Shown here: positions 1 through 10,624 of the stretch, one piece after another | Layout of the letters: the number at the start of each line of letters is the position of its first letter | Numbering within the stretch: position 1 is the stretch's first letter | Source of the DNA: Carnegiea gigantea | Lineage: Eukaryota > Streptophyta > Magnoliopsida > Caryophyllales > Cactaceae | Reading direction: 5' to 3' | Assembly (NCBI GenBank): GCA_029747015.1 | Contig: JAKOGI010002269.1 | Span: 1 to 64,000 of the forward strand | DNA length: 64,000 bases | Notes under the pieces: generated by a model | Told to the model about the DNA's origin: nothing | Seen by the model: the letters and a program-made list of their open reading frames with translations, nothing else | Databases searched by the model: none | Translations under genes and position numbers: made by a program

Positions 1-1488
1 GTGTTCGCAATTCGCTCTATGTGGCGAATCATGATTGCAGGGAGGTTTACTGGTTCCTCCCGATCCAGTAGGTCCACCAGACATTGATCGAAGGCATCTG
101 CTGAGGTTCGCCCTTGACCTCGCGGAATTATGTTCTTGATGGTGAACATAAACAGTAGTTGGTGCAGGGAGGTCATTTCACCCTTCTTAACCGAGAGGGG
201 TGTTCGTAGGCCCTGTTTCTAACTGAGGCGTTGGGACACCTCAAGGAGCCTGGATGTTGCCAAGGCAGTTTTGTCTTCCCTCACATACACAGCAAAGCCT
301 TGTGAGGGCGCACCCAATATTTTCCCAAGTGTGGGCGCATCAACCTTAATGCCTTGCCCATTTACCAAACTTGTCACCACCCCTTTGGTGGCACTACAGT
401 TGGTGTAAAACTCAGCCAACTCAGGCACAGAACACCCCAACTGGGTGTTTGCAAACAAGTCGAGCCAGCCTTGGGCTCGCAACTTGCTCAGGAACACCCC
501 CAAACCATGTTCCTCAAAAAAACGTATATTCACTACCTTCCCCCTGACGATATTGCGCTTAAGCAATTGTGCATGTTTGTCAGACATAGGAGAGGGAGTG
601 GACTTCTTTGGGCGTTTGGGAGGAGGAACAGAGGCGGTAGCGTCTGGTAGGGGAGCTGTTCTGGGCTTTCTTTTGAGGGGGTGAGGTTGCAGGAGAGGGC
701 TTCATAGCAGGTTTAGAGGTGGATTTTGGAGGAGCTTGATCTTCAGAGGACTCGGAGAACACCGGTGTCCCCTGTTTGAAAGAGGGGCTCTCAGAGTCAG
801 AACTCGAGAACTCCTCGGTAGAAGAAGAGGAAATCTCCTCGATAATTGGAGCAGAGGGTTTGGAGATACGGGGAGCGGATTGAAAAGCAATTCTGACATA
901 TTTGCTAGAAGGCTTAGAGGATTTGGGAGAAGAGGGAGTTTGAGGGGGCTGAGACCTTGGTTGTGGCCTTGTTCTTGGCGTTCTGCTACGCCTGGCCACT
1001 AATTTCACCCTTTTTCTTTTCTCTCCGGTTTGAGCAACCGGAGTACGAAGTTCAGCCTCAGGGAGAGAATCCTTCTCCTGACTCTCCTCTGACGTCTCAT
1101 TCGAATTCCCTCGGAAATCGACATTTAGATCCTCCACACACACGGCGTCGAAAGAGTCATCCCCGATTTCTGGCACTGTTTCAGGAAACAGTCCAAAAGA
1201 ACAGGGTTCGAAATTATCACTAAACCCTTCAAGGGTTTCCAAGATTTTGTCTTGAGGTCTCGATGGTGCACCCTCCGACTCTACTTTAAGGGGACATGCA
1301 ATTGACCACACAAGAAACACCAATTCCCTTCCACAATTGAAGGGAATATCGTCCATCCCTATCCCTACTGATTTTAGAGACAAGCTTTTCAGAAATATGA
1401 AAGGCTTGTACAGGATTGGGCGCAGGGGAGCAGGGATTGAGGACGCACAAACCAAGGCTTTTTAGTTGGAGGTGTGGTTGGAAGCCAT
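1..1488 (-). pseudogene. Envelope-like ORF of the Sirevirus (plant transposon protein family), partial
   Basis: The most upstream ATG is at 1488 (MASNHTSN, then TAA). The main open stretch is 1455-580. Its first part has SSIPAPLRPILYKPFIF and a hydrophobic patch, followed by a long Ser/Pro/Arg/Glu-rich region with basic KRKRVK and polar SSSSTEEFSSSDS segments. A frameshift around 580-650 moves the reading to the frame opening MSDKHAQLLKRNI (587-219). This has the conserved-looking RFFEEHGLG, LAEFYTN and LGKILGAPSQGF stretches. A TAG at 219-221 interrupts it, but the same frame then stays open to base 1 (MTSLHQLLFMF, SADAFDQCLVDLL). The domain resembles the putative plant transposon protein found as the third ORF of Sireviruses. 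Any envelope role is a family hypothesis. The 3' end is outside the window. Confidence 0.72.
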
Positions 1489-1986
1489 TGTTGCTAGAAG
1501 AGAGAGATTAGGGTTTTAGGCTGTTTGCGGGGTTTGTTTCTGAAAAGAAGAACTGAGAACAGGGCATTTAAAGCGAGAGAGAGGGCACCCCAAAAACTTT
1601 TAAAGATCTCTTGATTTGCAACAGGTGAGAACATTAAAAGCGTGTGCCTTGGGAAGGAGGGAGGTTTAAAGAGAACACATTCCCATACGCATTGAACAAC
1701 CAAGGGACGTACCTGTTCTTTCCGCTCGATCAAGATACCTGCCTGTTCTTTGCCATTTGATTTTGACTAATTAGTACTAGGGGTGGTAGAGCTGCTCCAG
1801 TGATCCTTAGTACATCCCCTTATGCTGCACTCTTTGTATAAATTAAAAAAACGCACGTAATTCGAGTGTATGCACTCATTGTACATAAATCACATCAGTT
1901 GCTAATGAGATTTGCAAACACGGGGAGAGAACAAGGTGTAGAGGTTGTTTTTACCAAACCTAGTTCATGTCTTGGAAACAAGTACC
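1489..1986 (-). other. Spacer between pol and the env-like ORF
   Basis: About 500 bases with no retroelement domain in any frame. The pol stop (1987-1989) is followed by several further stops in the same frame, so translational readthrough into the env-like ORF would not work in this copy. A pol-env spacer of this size fits Sireviruses. Nothing else is visible in it. Confidence 0.6.
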
Positions 1987-2784
1987 TCAGGGTGTTCTTA
2001 CCAACCCTAGTTCCAGTCTATTTCTTTCAAATTGATCTCTAGCTAGTGCCTTAGTGAATATATCAGCAATTTGATTTTCCGTTGTGCAAAAATTCATAAA
2101 AATTAAACCCTTTTCAACATTATCTCTCAAGAAATGATGTCGAATGTCAATATGCTTTGTTCTTTTATGTTGACATGGATTTTTGGCAATTATTAATTGC
2201 ACTTGTGTTATCACAAAAAATAGGAATGCATCTAGTGTCAGCACAAAAGTCCTTAAGCTATTGTCTTATGCACAACAGTTGAGCACAACATGAAGCTGCT
2301 GCAACATATTCAGCTTCTGTGTGGACATGGCAACTGAATGTTGCTTCTTGGTAGCCCAAGATACCAAACAAGGTCCAAGAAAGTGAGCCATACCTGAGGT
2401 ACTCTTTCTATCAACTAGGAATCCAGCGTAGTCAGCGTCAGCATATCCAACAAGATCAAAATTGCAACCTCCAGGATACCATAAAGCTAAATTGGGTGTA
2501 TGTTTCAAATATCTTAGTATCCGTTGAACAGCTTTAAGATGAGTCTCTTTAGGGCAAGACTGAAAACGGGCACATAAACCGACACTGAAAACAATGTTGG
2601 GCCTACTAGCGGTAAGGTATAAGAGTGACCCTATCATGCCCCTATAGAGTTTCTCCTCAACTGAGGGACTCCCATCATCCATTGCCAACTTAGTAGAAGG
2701 AGAAATGGGAGTATCAATGGGCTTGGCCGACTCCATCCAAAAACGCTTAAGTAGTTCCTTAATATACTTTTGTTGATAGATCAT
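1987..2784 (-). pseudogene. pol: pol C-terminal part: RT thumb/connection and RNase H
   Basis: The segment continues from the TAA at 2800: QQKYIKELLKRF, PIDTPISPSTKL, YRGMIGSLLYLTASRPNI, LRYLKHTPNLALWY, then RNase H motifs VGYADADYAGFLVDRKSTSG and VSWATKKQ. From about 2330 to 2190 the true reading is in another frame (AEYVAAASCCAQLL, then a TAG at 2258-2260, then LKDF, CDNTSA). It returns to the original frame at [23 protein letters not shown] split across the reopening. So there are two compensating frameshifts and one more nonsense codon. The domain ends LGLVRTP with TGA at 1987-1989. RNase H would remove template RNA; it is inactive here. Confidence 0.88.
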
Positions 2785-2799
2785 GGTGCCGTTTGGAGT

Positions 2800-3882
2800 T
2801 TACTTGATTTGTAAGCCTAAGGAAAAGTTAAGCTCACCCATCATGCTCATCTCAAACTCACTCCTCATCATATTTGAAAATTCATTGCATAAATCATGAT
2901 GAGTTGCACCAAATATAATGTCATCAGCATATATTTGGACAATCAATAAATGTTCCCCCTTAGTTTTTAGAAACAAGGTATTGTCTACCTTGCCTCTTCT
3001 AAAATTATTTTCAAGTAAAAAACTTGACAAACGTTCATGCCAAGCTCTAGGAGCTTGTTTTAAACCATAAAGAGCTTTGTCAAGTTTGAAAACATGGTTA
3101 GGAAATTCACTGTTTTCAAAACCAGGTGGTTGTTTGACATACACCTCTTCTTTAAGGTATCCGTTTAGGAATGCACTTTTCACGTCCATTTGATATAGCT
3201 TGATTTCCATATGAGCTGCAAAGGCTATTAGGATTCAAATAGCCTCAATTCTAGCAACTGGTGCAAAGTTTTCTTCATAATCGATCCCTTCTTCTTGGTT
3301 ATACCCTTGAACAACCAGCCGTGCCTTGTTCCTAGTGAATGTTCCTGACTCATCCAGTTTGTTTCGGAACACCCACTTGGTTCCAATGATTGTTCTCTCT
3401 GCAGGTTTAGGTACCAGGTGCCATACTCTGTTTCTTTCAAATTGATGGAGCTCTTCTTGCATTGCCGTGACCCAATCTGAATTTACAAGAGCTTCATTTA
3501 CATTGTTTGGCTCAATGTTAGAGAGAAAAGCATAGAAAGCACAAAAATTCTTAAGCTTAGACCTAGTTTGCACTCCACTGTTAATATCAGACAAAATTTG
3601 ATAAAGGGGGTGTGAACTATGGTGCTTCCATGGTCGTGAAGTAAGTGGATCCACAGACACATGCTCTACTCTAGCCGGAATATTTGGAGAATCAGGCTCA
3701 CGAACACCTCCTGAGCCTGTTTCTGCCCCTGTTTGTAAGCCTGTTCCTGAAGAACATGGTCCCGAACAGGGTTCAACGGTGTTTCCCCCTGTTTGGCGTT
3801 CACCTTGCAAGCCGTTTTGAGGAACAACTTCTGGGCCTGTTGCCTCCATGGTGTTCTTACCTTGTCTGTCATGGAGCAACAC
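2800..3882 (-). pseudogene. pol: pol middle part: integrase-RT linker and reverse transcriptase
   Basis: The RVT_2-type RT is clear: [86 protein letters not shown] and the catalytic box YADDIIFG. Two in-frame stops break it. TGA at 3235-3237 follows RIEAI, where the family has Arg, consistent with CGA to TGA. TAA at 2800-2802 follows LGLQIK, where Gln is usual, consistent with CAA to TAA. The frame equals that of the integrase block, so the frameshift near 4045 is compensated by a second one in the low-complexity linker, about 3700-3880. That linker is rich in Gly, Thr, Gln and Pro. The start at 3882 is only where the frame reopens, not a real start. Confidence 0.9.
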
Positions 3883-3930
3883 TTCTTACAAGACCTAATT
3901 CAAATTCTTCCTCCTGTGCATTATTCTCAC

Positions 3931-5301
3931 TCAATGAGTTAGATTCGTCAAAAAGCACATGCACACTTTCCTCAACGCACAAGGTTCTTTTGTTAAAAAC
4001 TTTGTATGCCTTGCTGTGAGAGGAATAACCGAGAAATATTGCTCATCACTCCTGGGATCAAACTTTCCTAAAGCACCCTTCCAATTATTATGCACGAAAC
4101 ACCTACAACCGAATGTTCTTAAACGCATAATGTTGGGCTTTCTGCCTTTGAAGAGTTCGTAAGGAGTTTTGTTCAAAATAGGTCTAATCATACATCTATT
4201 CATAATGTAACATGATGTGTTCAAAGCTTCTGCCCAAAAGTTCCTAGGGAGACCACTAGCAATAAGCATTGTCCTAGTCATGTCTTCTAGGGTGCGGGTT
4301 TTGCGCTCAACCACCCCATTCTGTTGGGGTGTTCTTGGGGCCGAGAAGTTATGATCAACACCATGTGTATTACAAAATTTTGTAAAACTTGTATTTTCAA
4401 ATTCAGTACCATGATCAGACCTCAAGCTAACCAATGAGTGTCCTACTCTCTTTTCAACCTTTTTGAGAAAGGCAGTAAAATTCTCAAAAGTTTCATCTTT
4501 GGAGGCCAAGAACAGGGTCCAAGTAAATCGAGAGTAATCATCCACTATGACAAGCACATACCTCTTCCCACCTCTACTTGTTATCCTTATAGGACCACAT
4601 AGATCAATATGTAGTAATTCAAGAGGTCGGGTAGTGCTAACACACCTTTTTGATTTAAAAGACAATCGGACTTGTTTTCCTTTTGCACAAGCTTCACAAA
4701 CCTTGTCATCATTAAATTTGATGGAACGTAGTCTAACAACTAGGTCTTTGGAAACAAGTTTGTTCAAAAGAGTGAGACTTGCATGACCTAGTCTCTTGTG
4801 CCAGAGCATTATATCATCATTTAAAGCGCTCAAACAAGTCAGGTTGTTTTGGGGAAGTGTGGAAATACATACTTTGCAAACAGTTTTGTGACGCTTCCCC
4901 TTCAATACAACGTCTCCTGTGTTGGCATTGACAACCAAGCAATGTGTTCGTGAGAACACCACTAGATTGTTCTTGTCACACAGTTGGGACACACTTAGTA
5001 AATTATGCTTTAAGCCATCAACTAAGTGCACATTATCAATTAAGTGGGAGAGAGTTTTACCAATGCTACTTATACCGACAATTGTCCCAGACTTGCCGTT
5101 TCCAAAAGCCACGCTCCCACCGGTTGAAGCTGTAAGTGAGAGAAAGTTTGATTTTTCTCTGGTCATATGCCGCGAACACCCACTATCAACATACCACAGC
5201 TGCCTGTTTTCAAGGTTATTTTCTGAGCTATTTGCCAGGGTGTTTCTTACCCTATTTGTTGGGTTGTTTGCGGGGTTGTTCTCTCTCACTTCAGCCTGCA
5301 A
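3931..5301 (-). pseudogene. pol: pol N-terminal part: aspartic protease and integrase
   Basis: This open stretch is in the same frame as gag, just after the TGA at 5308. Near residue 39 is the protease site WYVDSG with SRHMT following. Next come the gag_pre-integrase and zinc-binding region (LWHKRLGHAS ... VCEACAKGK, an HHCC pattern) and the rve core with LHIDLCGPI, YSRFTWTLF, LRSDHGTEF and PQQNGVVERK. These supply the D, D and E catalytic residues. After GKFDPRSDE, about 4045, the frame is lost by an apparent 1-bp deletion. The expected integrase C-terminal sequence continues in another frame (AIFLGYSSHSKAYKVFNKRT) while the open frame runs to an unrelated stop. The enzyme would process Gag-Pol and insert element cDNA, but this copy cannot make a complete integrase. 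Confidence 0.9.
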
Positions 5302-5307
5302 AACAAA

Positions 5308-7041
5308 TCAAGGGTTAGTTTTGGGAACCCAGATCCACTTGGGTCCCATTCTTTTAGACAAATAAAGCTCATCTTTCCTAATCCAGATTTGTTTCACATT
5401 CCTTTCATTCTTTTCAATGGCATACCTTCTTGAAGGACATGAATATTGATAGTGACCAGTTTTACCATAATGAAAACAAACAATGTTTTCAGGTAATCCC
5501 ACATACTTTCTATGGATTGGGTAACTGGTTCGTTTAGGCTTATATCCAAGTCCCTTTTTGTTTCGACTGTGGTGAGTGTTTAACCAATTCAATGCTCTTG
5601 AGGACTTGTTCCAATGCTTGGTTGTGACAAGCTTGGTTTCTAGGTTTTCTATATTAGTATGCAAGCTCTTGTTCTCTTCGAGCAAAGACTCAACCATTCC
5701 TTCCACCTCATGGAGTTTTTCCTCCACTCGAGAATAATCTCCCTCTTTTATAAAGAGGTTTTCCTTGAGCATGTTAATATTTTCATATAAGCCCCGTTTT
5801 TCATTTTTAAGGGTTTCATTTTCAAGTTCTAGGTCTCGGACATCTCGTTTCAATTCAGCACAAGTATCCATCAAGGTATACAAAAGTTTTTCGAGAGTTG
5901 CTTTATTGAGACCACGTACGTTGTTCTTGAGATCAGTCAAGCTGTTTGTGGATTCATCATCTGAGTCTGAGTCACTTTGTGCCATGAGAGCTACAACATC
6001 TCCTTCACTTTCAGATTCCCCTTCATCCTCAGAAGAGTCTCCCCAGGCAGCAAGCATAGCCTTCGAGAATCTTTTGCCTGAGGTGTTCACAGGTTGTTTT
6101 CGAACCTGTTTTCTGGGTTGTTCGAACACCTGCTCTTCTTGAAGCAGAGGGCAGTTTTTCACAAGGTGATCTGGTTTGCCACATTTAAAACACCCTGTGA
6201 ACTGTTCTCGGAGGGTGTTTCTGGATTTACTGAAGTCCTTTCTTTTGCTGTTTTCTTTGACCTTTTTGAAGAATTTCTTGAACTTTCGTGTCATTAAGGC
6301 CATCTCTTCATCTTCAAGGTCAGAGTCATCATCCTCTTGTGCTTTCAAGGCAAGCCCACGATCCTTCCTCTGCTCCTCCTTTTGTTGTGAGTTCTTTCTG
6401 AGTTCATAGGTTTGAAGATTGCCAATCAACTCGTCGAGGATGATCTTGTTCATGTCTTTAGCTTCCTGGATGGCTGTCACCTTCGCTTCCCAAGACCGAG
6501 GCAAAATCCTTAGAATCTTCCTCACCAGCTCTTCTGTGGTGAAAAATTTTCCCAGGGATTTTAGCTCGTTTGTTATGTGGGTGAAGCGTGTGTACATATC
6601 CATCACGTTCTCACGATGGCCCATATCAAACAACTCATATTACCTCAAGAGTAGCTCAATACGTGACTGTTTGACTTGACTTGTTCCTTCATGAGCTACT
6701 TGGAGGGCATTCCATATCTCCTGGGCTGACTCACACTCCGAGATACGTGTATATTCATCTGGACCTAGGCCAAAATATAATAACTTCTTGGCCTTGGCAT
6801 TCTTTTCCATTTTCTTATAGTCTTCACCATCAAACTCTATGGGTTCCTTGGAAACCTTCTTACCATCTTCAAGCACCTTGGTGGGAACAAGGGGGCCGTT
6901 CTTGATGAGCATCCATAATTCATAATCTTCTGCCTGAATATAGTTCTCCATCTTATTCTTCCACCAACTATAATGTTGGCCGTTGAAATAGGGTGGCCGA
7001 GTAATGGATTGCCCTTCAAGAATTCCTTGTGGTGTACTCAT
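5308..7041 (-). pseudogene. gag: gag of Sirevirus-like element (nucleocapsid), nonsense-interrupted
   Basis: The start at 7041 follows the PBS and opens MSTPQGILEGQ. The first 133 codons carry the WWKNKMENYI region of the UBN2-type copia Gag. A TAA at 6640-6642 stops this; the same frame reopens at once with YELFDMGHRENV. The family normally has Gln at the stop position (LLxRQYE), so CAA to TAA is likely. The downstream 441 codons contain a CX2CX4HX4C knuckle (CFKCGKPDHLVKNC), acidic Ser/Asp-Glu stretches, a coiled coil of about 100 residues rich in Glu/Lys/Leu, and a second knuckle whose second Cys is Tyr (CFHYGKTGHYQYSC). The gag part ends at a TGA (5308-5310) in frame with the protease. 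That TGA could be a natural gag/pol boundary or decay. The product would have formed virus-like particles and bound element RNA. Confidence 0.88.
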
Positions 7042-7084
7042 CTTCAGAATCTCTCAAGGTGTTAGCCCTTTTGTGAGAGAACTT

Positions 7085-7096
7085 GCTCTGATACCA
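7085..7096 (-). other. Primer binding site (tRNA-iMet) of the Sirevirus-like element
   Basis: The minus strand reads TGGTATCAGAGC, the 12-nt complement of the initiator methionine tRNA 3' end used by most plant copia and many gypsy elements. It lies two bases after the LTR's terminal CA, which fixes both the LTR boundary and the element's direction. About 40 bases separate it from the gag start at 7041. Confidence 0.95.
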
Positions 7097-7098
7097 CT

Positions 7099-8795
7099 TG
7101 TTGAATTTAGGAGTACTTACCCACAAGAGGGGGGATGAATTGTGGTGTTCGATTTTCGCGTACTTACTGACAAACACCCTCCTGATTGCAGAGGTTGTTC
7201 TTGAATTACAAACAACCCTCTGACTTGTTTGCACCAGATGTTTTCAATTTGCTCAAAGGTGAAAATCAACAAGATAAATGCGGAAATAAAGCACACACAA
7301 TTTTTCCGTGGAAAACACCTCTAGCCCAACCGAGGTGTGAAAAACCACGACCTACCTCGTGTAGGATTTAACCACTTTCACTAACGGGCTTCACACGTTA
7401 CAAATGTAACACACCTTGTTACAACTTGCAACTACGTAACCTTCTTTTCTAAGAAAGGTTACACCACGTCCAAATCTCACCAGATTGGACACGTCCAAAG
7501 TCCACACGACTGAGGACCACTCACTCACTCTTCTGATCCAAGATCAGGGTTACAAAAACGCCTTACGGGGGTGCTTCTGATTTAAGCAGATGTAAGGTAC
7601 AATGAGGTCGTAGTATGCCAATATCTTGAAAGCTCAGCTTAAACACAACTTGTCTCGGTTTTTCTTTTCTCAAGAGTAGCTCGAAAATTCTTCTCACTAG
7701 AAAAACCACTTTTGCACTTCTCCCTTTTTGCGTATGTTGTGTATGTTTCTCCTTTTTTCTTCTCCCTTGAATGGGAGTGAAATGTTGAGTTTTTAAACAA
7801 AAAATCCAACGGTCAAAAACAAGGAGAAGTGATAAATTCAGCTATGTTTAGCAAAGAGAGATTTTTGCTTAGCACAGAGAATTCCAACGGCTAAAATATC
7901 CAATGAGGATAGAGTTTTCCTAATATTGTAGAGATATGATTTTTGGAAGATAAAAGTCTATTTTTCCCCTTTAAAAATAGCCGTGAGATAAATGGGAAAG
8001 AATCTCAGCTTTGAATTTTGAATTAATCACTTCCCAAAGGATAAGAAAGAAATATTTTCAGTTTTGGTAAATATTTTCCAAAATCAGTTTTGCAAATCTC
8101 CCAAGGGATTTTCATATCAAAAAGATTTCCTACAGCTTAAATTGCTGTCTTGGAATTTTATCAAAATATATTAGAGCTTTTGGCCAACCAAAATAAGTCT
8201 TCCAGAGTAACCGGGTTTGTCCATTGCAGTTCAGAAACACCCTAGGTACCCTGTTTACAGGGTTGTTCAAACTTGGTGTTCTGAAGCAAATAGCGCAACC
8301 GATTCAAGAGTGGTTAGTTAAAGACTTTTCAAGATTGGCATATTAACAAGAGTCTAAAAAATAAAACCTAAATTACCCAAGACATCTTGTTGTAGATCCA
8401 GTCATCTTGTTCAAGATGAATATGCTGCCCCAACCACCTAGACCAACCTGTTTGCCAGGTTGTTCTTGTATCGCTTGAGTTCAAAAAGGCCTGTTTGCTG
8501 GATTGTCCTTGAAACACCTAGCCTGTGTGCCAGGTTGTTCTTATATTGCTTGAGTTCAGAAACTGATCTTAACACACAATCAACTCATCGAGGTGGTGTT
8601 CTTGACTTGAGCGTGAGTCGTCAAGGTATGAGACCTGTTCTTAAGATTTGTTCTCAACATTCAGCAAACAAGTTAAGATGCATATTGAAAATAACAGTGT
8701 ATGCCTGTTTGGAGAACTTTGTTTTGAGCAACATTACTTAAGAGCATTTTACACTTGGGTTTGTTGTCATCAAAACTGAATATACTAATTCAACA
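7099..8795 (-). repeat. 5' LTR of the Sirevirus-like element
   Basis: The right boundary is where array sequence resumes after ...CTAATTCAACA (8795). The left boundary is TGTTGAATTTAG at 7099, two bases from the PBS. On the element's strand the LTR starts TGTTGAATTAG and ends CTAAATTCAACA, a near-perfect inverted terminal repeat of about 11 bp with TG/CA ends. Length is 1,697 bp, normal for a Sirevirus LTR. It contains no coding region. Short direct repeats lie near its U3 end at 8447-8562. The partner LTR is outside the window, so age cannot be estimated. Confidence 0.9.
8447..8562 (-). repeat. Direct repeats in the Sirevirus LTR
   Basis: Two 41-bp copies, 8447-8487 and 8522-8562, differ at about five positions. 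A partial third copy (CCTGTTTGCTGGATTGTCC) lies between them at about 8490. The core on the plus strand is CCTGTNTGCCAGGTTGTTCT. Repeated short motifs in LTRs are typical of Sireviruses; a regulatory role is only a guess. Confidence 0.7.
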
Positions 8796-8856
8796 GGTGG
8801 TATGGAACTCGCCAATATGGTTGTATCTGATGTGAGCCTGAGCTGTGTTGCCACTT
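8796..8856 (-). repeat. Array unit 0, partial leader with decayed PBS
   Basis: Only 61 bases remain between the Sirevirus LTR and the first complete unit. The PBS position reads GCTGTGTTGCCA on the plus strand against consensus GCTCTGATACCA, the most decayed copy in the array. Confidence 0.85.
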
Positions 8857-10624
8857 TGTAACACCCCGAATTTCTACTTCATTCTTTCCTACTAATATTA
8901 ACTTATGTGGCAGCTAAAAACCTAAATAGGAGGTTACTGCAGTATTTTCTTCGTGGAAATACCGAGCTGAGTATCAAGCAAAACATTAATGCAAAAGGGT
9001 TCTTTAATAATACTTCAATTCAAAGATTTCAACCCAATTATAGCAACCACTAGGCCAGAACAATATCTATTACAAGTGCCTTTCCAAAACAAACTAAGTT
9101 GATCCAAACTATGACTTAAACGACAGAGCCTCGCTCTAACTTTGGGTCCTCATTCCCATATGCATACACTTCACCTGAAAACAAACATTTAGGGAATATG
9201 AGACACACTCAATAACAATCACCCCTAACAGCAAAGATACGCACAGAAATGCATTTTTAAAACATTTTATGGGTGGGGGAAACCCATAAGCTGCTCAGGT
9301 AAGCTGCATTTTTGCAAAAGTTAATAAGTACTCCTCGTTTATTCAGTTTCAGCTTTTCAAGAGCAAGCGACACCACTGGGTCTCATGGCCTGCTCTTAAG
9401 TCCAGAACAACCGCTTAACTGTAACCTGGCCTGCTATCGATCGGATAGTTACTGCTTAACTAACCCTGGCCTACCGCCTCAATGGATGGTTACTACTAAC
9501 CTAGCCCATGCCCATCCATAGGGAGGCACGTGGTTGCTCACATGTATGCACTACACCCGGGCAAGGCTAAAGGCCTTCGAGACACAAAGCAAATGAAATT
9601 CCTCAATCTCACCCATTTAGTCGGCCATTACATGCCCAAAATTAATAATGCCCTTTAGTCCACATACTTAATCTGAACCTGACACATGCTTGTCTCAAAT
9701 ATCCAATTTCATTTTGTAACATGACCAACCTCAAACCCACACATTCGCCAATTTTGTAAAACAACGCAATTGCAAATCACAAGGAGAAAGCGCATTACAC
9801 GCACACCTGGTATAAATATCGAGCCTGCACACGATACATTCAAATATTCCTTCAGCAAAAGCACAATTAACATTTTCGAAGCACATTTAGGGAAGGGTTA
9901 GGGCATGCTTGCTACCTAGTAGGTCGTAACTTACGAGCTCGATTTCCCTTAGCTCAGCCTAGATATTCGCACCTGGATTCGAACAACACCCATATTTTAG
10001 CACACAAACTGTATAAACACATCCCCACCATATCCTTAGTCTAGATTAATTTTTCTACGATTTTTAGATCACTTTATGAATTTCTAGTTCTAACCAGTCT
10101 TGATTTCCATTTCGGTCAAAATCTGGACTTAAATTCCAGAGTCCATATCTTGAGTTCCTGACATCAAAACTAAAAGTTCTTTCCCATTCTGAAAATTTCA
10201 CTTTGTCCCCTAAAATCTGTATGTTTGATGTTTTCCGAAAATCCATCCAACACTAATTAAATTTTCTCAAAGATCCCCTGCTACCACTGGCTTCCCACAT
10301 CTAGGTAGCCATTGGTAAATCATGCATAATTGACACAATACAACTCCCATTTCCTTGATTCAAAAGCCAAAACACTCAGCACATTCTGGCCTATCTGTCA
10401 TAAGGACTTAATGATTTTTCTACTAATATAACATCGTGGGTCGAATTTTAAAATGGGATGCATTTGGTCTCTAGTCGGTGGCGTTCTGCCCACTTTATCT
10501 TTTTTCAAACAGAGTTCTTTTGGTCCGAATTTCCACCACGTCGAAGTCAGTGGCGTTCTTTTGGTTGCATGGAACTCGCGCACTATGGTTGTATCTGATG
10601 TCAACTTGAGCTCTAATACCATTT
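8857..10624 (-). repeat. Array unit 1
   Basis: 1,768 bp, general type: it keeps AAACAAACTAAGTTG and TTAATAATAC. The PBS at its right end has one change (GCTCTAATACCA). Confidence 0.9.

Larger units (their letters stand above)
1..8795 (-). mobile_element. Sirevirus-like Ty1/copia retrotransposon, 5' part, cut by window edge
   Basis: Read on the minus strand the order is LTR (7099-8795), PBS, gag with zinc knuckle and long coiled coil, protease, integrase, RT, RNase H, then an envelope-like ORF that runs off the left edge. Integrase before RT marks Ty1/copia. The gag coiled coil and an extra ORF after pol are hallmarks of the Sirevirus (SIRE) clade. The 3' LTR and polypurine tract must lie left of base 1. 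The element sits inside the leader part of an array unit: bases after 8795 continue the unit at GTATGGAACTCGCC. GGTGG at 8796-8800 is the candidate target duplication but its partner is outside the window. Several stops and frameshifts make it non-autonomous today. Confidence 0.9.

Noticed and set aside
354..1223. Plus-strand open frames over the env-like region
   Set aside because: They are antisense shadows of the minus-strand env-like ORF, whose composition and continuity fit the element's order.
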